A stretch of 31,180 nucleotides of DNA, from NCBI GenBank assembly GCA_031258265.1, contig JAIRNB010000167.1:1-31180 (forward strand). The letters run 5' to 3'. The translations under genes and the position numbers were made by a program. The stretch comes from Treponema sp. (GTDB lineage Bacteria; Spirochaetota; Spirochaetia; Treponematales; Breznakiellaceae). The notes below the pieces were generated by a model that saw nothing but the letters and a program-made list of their open reading frames with translations, did no database searches and was not told the DNA's origin. Each line of letters starts with the position of its first letter. Position 1 is the first letter of the stretch. This document shows, one piece after another, positions 8,827 through 15,536 of this stretch.

Positions 8827-8848
8827 AATTTCCGCCTCCCCAGTACCG

Positions 8849-10219
8849 TTATCTTGTCAGTGTCTCGATTTTCGATTGGGCTTCAGAACAGATTCTGGAA
8901 ATAGGATCATTAGACATGGTTACCCGGGCGAGTACCTGGCTGTTCAGAATGTCCCAGACATCCGCATGATTCTTCAGGAATACTGCGACACCACCAAAGC
9001 TTGAGGCCCCCATTTCATAAGCCGAAACCCTGAGTGATTCTTTGCCTTCCCCCTGGTAGTATCGCTGATCGTCCAGATACTTCTGGGTGGGGATCATCAA
9101 GTTTTCGTACTGGAGATAAATGATATTGTTTTCTCCCAGGCATATCTCTTTGTAGAATTTCCAGAAGATATCCGTTTCGGCCTGGGGAATCCCCGCAGGA
9201 ACACCGCAGTAGACGGTGCCAACCAGACAGTTTCCGGCCTGCCCGCCGGCGGGAATGGGCAGGGGGGCGACCCCGTAGTCCATACCCCAGCTCCGGCAAT
9301 TAACTTCCTGCCAGGAACCGTTGATAGCGAAAGCGATAGTCTGATCTTCATGGAAAGCCTTCCAAAGGGGATCCTCATCCGTGCCGTTTCCCAGTCCGGG
9401 GGGGAAGAACGCGTTCATCTCCCTAATGAACTGCAAGGTCGCCTGGAGTTTGGGATCGTTCAAGTTGATCCTGCCATTAATGGCGAAGTCCGTACCGTTT
9501 TGACGGAAAAACGGCGTTGCCCGCAAACCTCCACCCAAGTGGGGGAAACTGGGAATTCCGCCGCCCCAGAACTGGCCTTTTCCCGCGTCGGTTATTTGCT
9601 TGGCCATGGCCTTCCACTCATCCCAGGTGGCGGGCGGCTTATTTGGATCAAGCCCGGCCTTCCGCATCAGTCCCTTGTTGTAAAAAAGCATGAACGGGGA
9701 GGTTTTCATGGCTACCCCATAGGCCTTTCCATTCATCCCATAATAGATCAGGTTTTTGTTAAGGCCCTCAAGCACATAGGCAGGAACTTCCTGGAGCAGC
9801 CCGGATTCCGCGTAGGCGGGGAAAAACCCTTCACCGGCAAGCATTGTGGGGGGAGTCCCGGCGGCAATCATGGACCGCTGCTTTGTATCCAGGGTTTCGG
9901 CCCAGCCCCAGTCCACCCACTCCCATTTCACATCGGGGAACATCTTTTCCGCGTCCTGGCGGTTTTTTATCCGGTAATACCCCTCGCCGGTCAGGCCATT
10001 GTTCACCAGGGCAGTGCCCTTTTCCCGCGCTATTTCCCGGTTTTCTTTAAGAGTATTCTCCCACGTCGCCACCTGGGTATCATCATAACCCAGCATGGAA
10101 ATAATAAGAGTGGGACCGGACTTCCCAGCGGTACTTCCCCCGCTTTGCGGCTTGCCGCCTGCGAAGACCAGCGCGGCACTTACACACAGCTCAACACCCA
10201 GTAAAAAGAAACGTTTCAT
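8849..10219 (-). CDS. sugar-binding protein of the ABC importer
   Basis: This 456-residue extracytoplasmic solute-binding protein of the CUT1 type (family 1, MalE/UgpB-like) has an N-terminal export signal, MKRFFLLGVELCVSAALVFA, followed by a Gly/Ser/Lys-rich linker. The predicted cleavage is around VFA-GG. No cysteine stands at the expected lipobox position, so it may be released to the periplasm rather than lipidated; the Cys at residue 12 is preceded by Leu and is a poor lipobox. Later segments such as PPTMLAGEGFFPAYAESGLLQEV and the PATWDEWKAMAKQITDAG block are typical of the family. The ATG follows AGGAAGGAG. It is the first gene of the unit that ends with the glycyl radical enzyme, so the enzyme's substrate may derive from what this protein binds. 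Confidence 0.9.
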   Translation of the reverse strand: MKRFFLLGVELCVSAALVFAGGKPQSGGSTAGKSGPTLIISMLGYDDTQVATWENTLKENREIAREKGTALVNNGLTGEGYYRIKNRQDAEKMFPDVKWEWVDWGWAETLDTKQRSMIAAGTPPTMLAGEGFFPAYAESGLLQEVPAYVLEGLNKNLIYYGMNGKAYGVAMKTSPFMLFYNKGLMRKAGLDPNKPPATWDEWKAMAKQITDAGKGQFWGGGIPSFPHLGGGLRATPFFRQNGTDFAINGRINLNDPKLQATLQFIREMNAFFPPGLGNGTDEDPLWKAFHEDQTIAFAINGSWQEVNCRSWGMDYGVAPLPIPAGGQAGNCLVGTVYCGVPAGIPQAETDIFWKFYKEICLGENNIIYLQYENLMIPTQKYLDDQRYYQGEGKESLRVSAYEMGASSFGGVAVFLKNHADVWDILNSQVLARVTMSNDPISRICSEAQSKIETLTR

Positions 10220-10519
10220 GATCCACTCCTTCCTAAAAAATATTTCACAGGAATACTCCTGTAAGCGCCGGACTTAGAAAAAAATCAACAAGCACCATTC
10301 CGCATGAAATTGCCCTTTAATATCCTCATCATTCAAGCTTCCCGTTTTTCTAATAGCATAGTATTAGAGAACAGGATACGTTCTGAAATCGTGTTACGAA
10401 TGAATAAATGATTTTTAAGTCTTAATAAAGAAACAGGGGCTGGAGGCTTTCCGGTAATCAGCCGTGGTTTGAATTTAGTTTTATTGCAATTATAAGGGGG
10501 GGGATCGGGGACGGCGGTC
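10220..10519 (-). promoter_or_regulatory. upstream region of the ABC-importer/GRE operon, with a small inverted repeat
   Basis: No gene is seen in these 300 bases. They must contain the promoter of the leftward operon, but I find no convincing -35/-10 pair. An inverted repeat ACAGGA-ATAC-TCCTGT at 10247-10262 lies about 28 bases upstream of the ATG, between any promoter and the ribosome site AGGAAGGAG. It could be an operator or a small mRNA hairpin; its role is a guess. The part from 10300 to 10500 is AT-rich without recognisable features. Confidence 0.35.
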
Positions 10520-10836
10520 AATATAGACGGGAAAACGATACGGGGGAGTAAAAGGGGAGAGGGGTCTGCGGTACACATGGTAAGCGCATGGGCTGGGGAA
10601 AAGGAAATTGTGCTGGGACAAGTGGCGGTGGACGAAAAGAGCAATGGAAACGGAGTTTCCGCAATAACGGCAATACCGAAACTGCTGGAACTGCTGGACA
10701 TTTGCGGAGCGACGGTAAGTATAGACGCGATGGGGTGCCAGAAAGAAATAGCGGCAGGTATTCGAAAGAGGAAAGGGGACTATATACTGGCGGTGAAAGA
10801 GAACCAACCACGGTTGTATCAGGATATCAAAGACTT
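10520..10836 (+). pseudogene. remnant of an ISAs1-family (H-repeat) transposase
   Basis: The frame reads NIDGKTIRGSKRGEG, HMVSAWAGEKEIVLGQ, VAVDEKSN, AITAIPKLLELLDI, VSIDAMGCQKEIA and DYILAVKENQPRLYQDI. This is the core of ISAs1-type transposases, which include the E. coli H-repeat proteins. The frame has no start of its own: a stop lies at 10493-10495, and the ATG at 10577 is internal. The N-terminal region and everything after LYQDIKD, including the expected third catalytic acidic residue, are missing. The fragment runs directly into hairpin repeat copy A. A four- to five-residue insertion (GNGVS) appears after DEKSN relative to the usual DEKSNEITAIP. It is a dead fragment, probably an old insertion truncated at both ends. 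Confidence 0.85.
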
Positions 10837-10978
10837 GACTTGTTCAAGAACCCAGTTGGTTCTTTGCCAAGCGAAGCTTGGCTTACAAGTCTTCCAAAAA
10901 ACCCAAATTTCTAACGAAATTCAGGTTTTTTGTTATTTTTAAGCGGCTGTTGTTCAAAAACTAAAGTTTTTGAACAAC
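10837..10978 (-). repeat. double-hairpin intergenic repeat, copy A
   Basis: This copy lies inverted relative to copies B (14059-14152) and C (15314-15470). Its outer hairpin is a 14-bp perfect stem, GTTGTTCAAAAACT at 10949-10962 with its complement at 10965-10978. A linker CGCTTAAAAATAACA follows on the minus strand, then a second hairpin of about 16 pairs with two wobbles (AAAAAACC.. to ..GGGTTTTTT). A 60-base tail contains GCCAAGC-GAA-GCTTGGC and ends at GACTTGTTCAAG. The tail is shared almost base for base with copy C. It follows the transposase remnant directly. Confidence 0.8.
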
Positions 10979-11111
10979 CCTATTATTTTCCATGGGGCCG
11001 GCGGCGCGGGGCCTGAGCGTTTCCATGCGGGGTTTGGGGCGGAGCCCCAGGAGAGGGGGGTAACGGAATAGACCGGACCCGGCGGCAGCCGGGGAGGACT
11101 ATGGAGTGAGA

Positions 11112-11127
11112 GGGGGAGGCTTCCCCC
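11112..11127 (-). terminator. weak candidate terminator after glpK
   Basis: A small hairpin, GGGGGA-GGCT-TCCCCC on the plus strand, lies about 28 bases beyond the glpK stop. On the minus strand only TCT follows, so it is a poor intrinsic terminator. The surrounding GC-rich stretch 10985-11154 also contains GGGGC-GGA-GCCCC near 11038-11050, and otherwise nothing recognisable. Confidence 0.25.
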
Positions 11128-11154
11128 CTTTAAAAACTCCGGGAAGCGCCGGCC

Positions 11155-12639
11155 CTACTCCGCCCAGTGGAGGCTTCGCCCCACCGCCTTATGCCAACCG
11201 GAGATTAAGTCCTCCCGCCGGGCCCCGTCCATGGCGGCGGTAAAAACGGCGTCCTGCTTCCACAGGGACCGTACTTCATCCAGGTTCTTCCAGAAACCGG
11301 CCGCCAGACCCGCCAGATAGGCGGCCCCCAGGGCGGTGGTTTCCCGGATTACCGGCCGGAGGATTGTTTCCCCCAGGATGTCGGCCTGGAACTGCATGAG
11401 GAAGCGGTCCCGGCTGGCCCCGCCGTCTACCTTGAGTTCCGCCAGGCCCAGGCCGGTGTCTTTTTCCATGGCCCTTACCAGGTCCAGGCTCTGGTAGGCG
11501 ATGGATTCCTGGGCCGCCCGGATGATGTGATACCGCCGGGTCCCCCTGGTAATCCCCACGATGCAGCCCCGGGCGTACATATCCCAATGGGGGGCCCCCA
11601 GGCCGGTAAAGGCGGGGACCAGGTACACGCCGCCGGTGTCGGGAACCTTCCCCGCATAGTATTCCGCGTCGGGGCTTTCGGTGATAAAGCGCATCTCGTC
11701 CCGGAGCCACTGGATCACCGCGCCCCCCACAAAGACGCTGCCCTCCAGAACATAGCGAATCTGGCCGGGGAGACTGGCGGCGATACTGGTGATAAGACCG
11801 TTGGCGCTTTCAATCGCCTCCTCCCCGGTGTTCATCAGCAGAAAACAGCCGGTGCCGTAGGTGTTTTTGGCCTCCCCCCTGGCAAAACAGCACTGGCCAA
11901 AGAGGGCCGCCTGCTGGTCGCCGGCCAGTCCGGCGATGGGGATTTCCCGGCCCTGGATGTTGACGCTTCCATAAACCAGGCTGGAGGGCTTTACCTGGGG
12001 CAGCATGGCCCGGGGGATCTCCAGGGCCGCCAGCAGCTTATCGTCCCAATCCAGTTTGTGAATATCAAAAAGCATGGTCCGGCTGGCGTTGGTATAATCG
12101 GTTACATGGACCGCGCCGCCGGTCAATTTCCAGACAAGCCAGGTATCCACCGTACCAAAGAGAATCTCCCCCCGGCCGGCCCGTTCCCGGGCCCCCTCCA
12201 CATGATCCAGAATCCACTTGATCTTGGTAGCGGAAAAGTAGGCGTCCGGCACCAGGCCGGTGGTTTTTTGGATATGATCCTTCAGGCCCCGCTCCACAAG
12301 CTCGTCCACCATCCCGGAAGTCCGGCGGCACTGCCAGACAATGGCGTTGTAAATGGGCCGGCCCGTGGCCTTGTCCCAGAGAATCGTAGTCTCCCGCTGG
12401 TTGGTAATGCCGACGGCCGCGATGTCCGCGGCCTTTACATCGTGCTTAGCCAAAAGCTCCATCATCACCGCGTACTGGGAGGAGTAGATCTCCATGGGAT
12501 CATGTTCCACCCACCCTTCCCGGGGGTAAATCTGGGGAAACTCCCGCTGCTCCAGCCCCGCCATGTTCTGGTTTTCGTCAAAAAGAATAGCCCGGGAACT
12601 GGTAGTCCCCTGGTCCAGGGCAAGAATATACCGGGGCAT
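11155..12639 (-). CDS. glpK: glycerol kinase
   Basis: A 494-residue FGGY-family kinase that phosphorylates glycerol with ATP to sn-glycerol 3-phosphate in the cytoplasm. The N-terminal ATP-binding strand is ILALDQGTTSSRAILFD. The FGGY signature 1 region is YFSATKIKWILDHVEG, and the C-terminal signature is DGGASRDRFLMQFQADILG followed by ETTALGAAYLAG. The length matches GlpK (about 500). A longer frame begins at 12669, but ATG at 12639 follows CAGGAGGTTCC and gives the family start MPRYILALDQGT. No glpF or glpD lies next to it; the gene stands alone between the repeat regions. Its upstream side carries structured repeat X (12724-12882). Confidence 0.96.
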   Translation of the reverse strand: MPRYILALDQGTTSSRAILFDENQNMAGLEQREFPQIYPREGWVEHDPMEIYSSQYAVMMELLAKHDVKAADIAAVGITNQRETTILWDKATGRPIYNAIVWQCRRTSGMVDELVERGLKDHIQKTTGLVPDAYFSATKIKWILDHVEGARERAGRGEILFGTVDTWLVWKLTGGAVHVTDYTNASRTMLFDIHKLDWDDKLLAALEIPRAMLPQVKPSSLVYGSVNIQGREIPIAGLAGDQQAALFGQCCFARGEAKNTYGTGCFLLMNTGEEAIESANGLITSIAASLPGQIRYVLEGSVFVGGAVIQWLRDEMRFITESPDAEYYAGKVPDTGGVYLVPAFTGLGAPHWDMYARGCIVGITRGTRRYHIIRAAQESIAYQSLDLVRAMEKDTGLGLAELKVDGGASRDRFLMQFQADILGETILRPVIRETTALGAAYLAGLAAGFWKNLDEVRSLWKQDAVFTAAMDGARREDLISGWHKAVGRSLHWAE

Positions 12640-13035
12640 AGGAACCTCCTGGCCGCTTAAAATTTGCATCCGTGTATAAGTTTACCCCAAAAGCCGGAGT
12701 ATTGGAACAAATTCAACTTACCCTTTTTTTGGGCGCATCCCCGGCCCATGGTTGTTGCTTGCGCGACAATTTCAAAAGGGGACCGGGCTATCCGGGGCTC
12801 CGCGGGTCCCTTACCCGCTCCGGCCTCCTCGCCCCTCCGGGGCTGCGGTGGCGCACTTCGCGCCCCCTCCTATCCCTTGCGCGAAGAAAGCAACCAAAGG
12901 TTGTATATTAAACCAATGTGGCTACGCACAGCGCCACCTAATGCCCCCAAGTTGGAAGGGTTTAGCTGCGCCCGGCGAAAGGGGCTGCTGCGCCCAATTC
13001 CACAAGCTCCACCGGGCCTGGATACCAGCCCCGGT
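12640..13035. other. spacer between glpK and the methyltransferase
   Basis: This 396-base stretch holds structured repeat X (12724-12882), a small hairpin GCAACC-AAA-GGTTG just after it, and a GC-rich tail in which GGGCGCAGC occurs twice on the minus strand near 12965-13000. It must contain the glpK promoter, but no convincing promoter hexamers or operator were seen. Open frames crossing it have no family-like content. Confidence 0.5.
12724..12882. repeat. multi-hairpin structured repeat X
   Basis: It shares three blocks in the same order with repeat Y at 20863-20964: TTTTTTGGGCGCATCC (12725-12740), GGACCGGGCTATCCG (12779-12793) and CTATCCCTTGCGC (12870-12882). The sequences between the blocks differ but form hairpins in both copies, here GCGGGT-CCCTT-ACCCGC and GGCGC-ACTTC-GCGCC. 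On the minus strand it lies about 85 bases upstream of glpK. I cannot name the family; it may be a mobile structured repeat or a non-coding RNA. Confidence 0.65.
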
Positions 13036-13830
13036 TCAGCCTTTCCTCCCCACGAGGATCAGTTTTTCCGCCCGTTCATCGTAGGGGGATTCATCCCAGC
13101 CGCCGTAAATTTCCACCCGGGGAAAACCGGCCTCCAGCATCAGGGCCCGCAGTTCAGCGGCCCCATAAAGCCGCTGGGTAAATTCCTTTTCGGTATGTTC
13201 CCCCTCCTTAATCAAGGTCCAGCGGTTCCAGAGGCCCACCCAGGAATCCACCGGGGCATATTCGGTAAGTACAATACAGCCCGCCCGCCGGAACCATTCG
13301 GACCTTACAAAATCCCGGACCGCCAGTTCTTTACCCAGGGTCTCGATAATCAGGGCCCCGCCGGCTTTAAGAGAATCATAGGCATTTTTTAAAACCCGCT
13401 TATCATCACGGGGATCGGCAAAATACCCAAAGGAAATATAAAGGTTTACCACCACGTCAAAATAGCCGGGCCGGACGAAATCCCGCATGTCGGCCCGGAT
13501 AAATTCGATCTCCAGATTCTCCGCGGCGGCGTCTTCCCGGGCGGCGGCCAGGTAGCCCTGGGTTATATCCACCCCGGTGCAGGCGAAACCCCGGCCCGCC
13601 AGTTCCAGGGTCATGCGGCCAAAACCGCAGCAAAGGTCCAGAAGCCGGGGGACCGGCCGCCCAGAACCGGCGGGTAAGGAGGCCCCCCCGTAAAGGTCCA
13701 GCCGGGCAAGGCGGGTTATCCCGTCGGCGGCCTGGGGAAGTTCCGCCCAGCGGGCCTCGTCGAACATGATAGGGGCGTATACAGCCCAGAAATTCTCATC
13801 GTTGAACCATTCGTCTTCATATTTTGCCAT
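13036..13830 (-). CDS. class I SAM-dependent methyltransferase
   Basis: A 264-residue Rossmann-fold methyltransferase. Motif I is RLLDLCCGFGRMTLELA (residues 62-78), followed by the ribose-binding acidic residue in CTGVDIT. IRADMRDF and YFDVVVNLYISFGYF are motifs II-III, and SLKAGGALIIETLGKEL is the usual strand after motif III. The substrate cannot be told; these motifs are shared by many small-molecule and rRNA methyltransferases. The C-terminal segment FTQRLYGAAELRALMLEAGF has a decayed copy at 3768-3854. The start ATG at 13830 lacks a good ribosome site; no better start was seen. It is not closely linked to glpK, which lies about 400 bases further on. Confidence 0.85.
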   Translation of the reverse strand: MAKYEDEWFNDENFWAVYAPIMFDEARWAELPQAADGITRLARLDLYGGASLPAGSGRPVPRLLDLCCGFGRMTLELAGRGFACTGVDITQGYLAAAREDAAAENLEIEFIRADMRDFVRPGYFDVVVNLYISFGYFADPRDDKRVLKNAYDSLKAGGALIIETLGKELAVRDFVRSEWFRRAGCIVLTEYAPVDSWVGLWNRWTLIKEGEHTEKEFTQRLYGAAELRALMLEAGFPRVEIYGGWDESPYDERAEKLILVGRKG

Positions 13831-14255
13831 GATTTATTCAAGGGGGGCCTAATACCCCGCTCCTATGGGGCGGTTCAATTCCCAGCCAATGATGGCAGGG
13901 TACAGACCCCCGGTAAGAAAAGTCCGTAGGACTTTTTCTTCTCGACCGAAGAACTCCGCCGCTCTGCGGCGGAGTTCTTCGTCAGCTTATTATATCTTTA
14001 TACCTTGAAAACGCTAAGTTCTCAAAAGTACACTATATGCGGCGTCTATTCACAAAGCCGGCTATTGTTCAAAAAACCGGGGGTTTTTGAACAATAGCCG
14101 CTTAACAATAACAAAAAACGCCGGTTTTGTTAATAATCCGCGTTTTTTTGAATAACTTCTATGGCGCCGAATTTGTGGAAAAATTCGTCAAATTTGGAAA
14201 ATTTGTCACTTTCAAGTGATACCAAATCTCCGGGTTTTCCAGTATATTTATAAGT
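13831..14255. other. divergent, hairpin-rich spacer
   Basis: This 425-base spacer separates the leftward methyltransferase from the rightward lipoprotein, so it should carry both promoters. It holds three hairpins in a row. The first is an A/T-ended hairpin AAGAAAAGTCC-GTA-GGACTTTTTCTT at 13915-13940. The second is a perfect 15-bp stem CGAAGAACTCCGCCG with loop CTCTG at 13947-13981. The third belongs to repeat copy B at 14059. An AT-rich stretch with AAATTTG-like repeats (14165-14255) leads into the lipoprotein gene. No reliable promoter hexamers were found. Confidence 0.55.
14059..14152 (+). repeat. double-hairpin intergenic repeat, copy B
   Basis: It starts with a perfect 17-bp stem, CGGCTATTGTTCAAAAA at 14059-14075 with its complement at 14084-14100, followed by the linker CGCTTAACAATAACA. 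A second hairpin follows, AAAAAACG closing on CGTTTTTTT with a TTTTGTTAATAA interior. The arrangement matches copies A and C. The closing bases of the second stem differ but still pair (CG here, CC/GG in A), which supports a conserved fold. The long tail of copies A and C is absent. Confidence 0.75.
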
Positions 14256-15152
14256 ATGTTTGTTTTTTTTAGAAATGGGTTTATGTTACCCATGGCTCTG
14301 GCGATCCTGTTCGCCGGACTTTTGTCAGCCGGTTCCTGCGCTTCCGGGGGGAATCCCCGGGAAAGCGTCTCTCAGGAGATCACTAAAACCACCCGCCGGA
14401 AAACAGCCGGTGCGGCTTTTGCGGTATACACTGAGGATATGCAAATTCCCCTTTGGAAGGAACTGCCCTCAGGCCTGGCGGGAAAAAGCAGCCCGGCCCT
14501 GGACATCAACCTTAAACTTATTGATTTCGCCGCCTCAACCGCCGGAAGCCCGGAACAGCTTTTCAACAATACCTTTTACCGGGGTTTAAGTGTCCGGGAC
14601 TATGCCCGGGAATTGATCCGGGTTCAGACCATTGAATACCAGGAAATGGGAGAGGAGGCCCAGAATAACCCCGCCATCATGAATTCCGCTTCCCTGAACT
14701 GGTACTATTCGGAGGATCTGGATGCGCCGCTTGACAGTCCCCAGGTCCTGGTGATCTCCCGGAATCGCTCTTTCTACAGCGGTGGCGCCCACCCTACCTC
14801 CGATAAGACCTACTTTGTTTTTGACCGGAAAGAGGCCGCGCGGGTCCGCCTTTCCGATATTATCCCGGAAGAATCGATGCCCCTCCTGCGGCAGTTGGCA
14901 AACCGGGAACTCCGGGCCGGTAAAAGACTCGGCCCCTCGGATTCCCTTACAAAAGCCCTGTTTTTCGTGGACGAGGCGGAGCTTCCGGAAGACTTTTTCT
15001 TTTCCCCCCAGGGTCTCAGCCTTCACTGGAATCCCTACGAAATAGCCCCATATTCGGAAGGGTATATAGAAATTACTATTCCGGCCGGGGAGATCAAAAA
15101 TCTGCTGAGTTCCAGGGGACGTTACTTGACTGGAGAGCTGTGGAAGGAATGA
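14256..15152 (+). CDS. DUF3298/RsiV-like lipoprotein
   Basis: A 298-residue predicted lipoprotein. The signal sequence MLPMALAILFAGLLSAGSC ends in a relaxed spirochaetal lipobox with Cys28. The C-terminal half matches the DUF3298/RsiV type: SFYSGGAHPTSDKTYFVFD, then RVRLSDIIPEE and FSPQGLSLHWNPYEIAPYSEG, ending in ITIPAGEIKNLL. In RsiV this domain belongs to a sigma-factor inhibitor that binds lysozyme, but here there is no sigma factor next door, so only an envelope role is supported. Start: ATG at 14256 gives a charged N-terminus (FVFFRNGF). ATG at 14283 is also possible; neither has a clear ribosome site. Confidence 0.75.
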   Translation: MFVFFRNGFMLPMALAILFAGLLSAGSCASGGNPRESVSQEITKTTRRKTAGAAFAVYTEDMQIPLWKELPSGLAGKSSPALDINLKLIDFAASTAGSPEQLFNNTFYRGLSVRDYARELIRVQTIEYQEMGEEAQNNPAIMNSASLNWYYSEDLDAPLDSPQVLVISRNRSFYSGGAHPTSDKTYFVFDRKEAARVRLSDIIPEESMPLLRQLANRELRAGKRLGPSDSLTKALFFVDEAELPEDFFFSPQGLSLHWNPYEIAPYSEGYIEITIPAGEIKNLLSSRGRYLTGELWKE

Positions 15153-15201
15153 ATCACGGTTCCGCAGCATACTCCGGTAGCTGTGGATTCTAATTAGCCT
15201 C

Positions 15202-15230
15202 TGTCCGCAAGGCCGGCTGCTTTGCGGACA
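15202..15230. repeat. short hairpin TGTCCGCAA/TTGCGGACA
   Basis: A perfect 9-bp inverted repeat (15202-15210 and 15222-15230) with an 11-base GC-rich loop, immediately before the terminator-like hairpin at 15237. Confidence 0.5.
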
Positions 15231-15236
15231 AAACTT

Positions 15237-15281
15237 GTATTTGTTCCCGTTTTATACCAGAACGGGAACAAATACTTTTTT
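15237..15281 (+). terminator. intrinsic terminator candidate after the lipoprotein gene
   Basis: A perfect 15-bp stem GTATTTGTTCCCGTT (15237-15251) pairs with 15261-15275 around a 9-base loop and is followed by six T residues. It lies 85 bases past the lipoprotein stop and would end that transcript before the cyclase gene. The stem base is AT-rich, so strength is uncertain. Confidence 0.6.
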
Positions 15282-15313
15282 AAGGAAGTTGCAGACCTGA
15301 ATCCATGATAGAG

Positions 15314-15470
15314 CTGTTCAAAAACTTCAGTTTTTGAACAACCGCTTAAAAATAACAAAAACCGGGGATTTTGTTAAAAAATCATCGTTTTTTGAAAGAC
15401 TTGTAAGCCAAGCTTTGCTTGGCAGCCATGCGAAGCTTGGCAAAGAACCAACCGGGTTCTTGAACAAGTC
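15314..15470 (+). repeat. double-hairpin intergenic repeat, copy C
   Basis: The outer stem TGTTCAAAAACT pairs with AGTTTTTGAACA (15315-15340). The linker CGCTTAAAAATAACA and a second A/T-ended hairpin follow. A 75-base tail contains GCCAAGC and GCTTGGC inverted repeats, with GAACCAACCGGGTTC inside. The tail reads as the reverse complement of that in copy A, with an extra 15 or so bases. Copies A and C bracket glpK, the methyltransferase and the lipoprotein gene in inverted orientation. Confidence 0.8.
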
Positions 15471-15536
15471 CAATGTGTCTACATTATGGACAGACTGTGG
15501 TTATAAATTCTGACCAAGCCGGGGGAATGAAGCTTC

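Larger units (their letters stand above)
15153..15536. other. hairpin-rich spacer between lipoprotein and cyclase genes
   Basis: This 384-base spacer contains, in order, a hairpin TGTCCGCAA/TTGCGGACA (15202-15230), a terminator-like hairpin with T-run (15237-15281) and repeat copy C (15314-15470). It ends with a short leader containing GCCGGGGGAATG before the cyclase ATG. Nothing looks protein-coding. Confidence 0.6.

Noticed and set aside
10333..10811. Overlapping minus-strand open frames opposite the transposase remnant
   Set aside because: They are low-complexity Ser/Pro/Leu-rich translations of the opposite strand with no ribosome site of note.
10577..10942. A 121-residue intact small protein starting at ATG 10577
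   Set aside because: The first 85 or so residues are the middle of an ISAs1-type transposase and the rest is translated repeat; homology begins upstream of the ATG, so it is a remnant.
11527..12660. Plus-strand open frame of 377 codons opposite glpK
   Set aside because: It is antisense to a complete glycerol kinase and has no recognisable motif.
12664..13392. Plus-strand frame across the glpK spacer and methyltransferase end
   Set aside because: It mixes repeat X with antisense methyltransferase sequence and has no protein family signal.
10837..15470. Repeats as a CRISPR array or as the ends of a composite transposon
   Set aside because: The three copies are far apart, unequal in length and lack regular spacers. 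Inverted copies A and C bracket 4.5 kb, but the genes inside include no transposase and no target duplication was seen at the outer edges.
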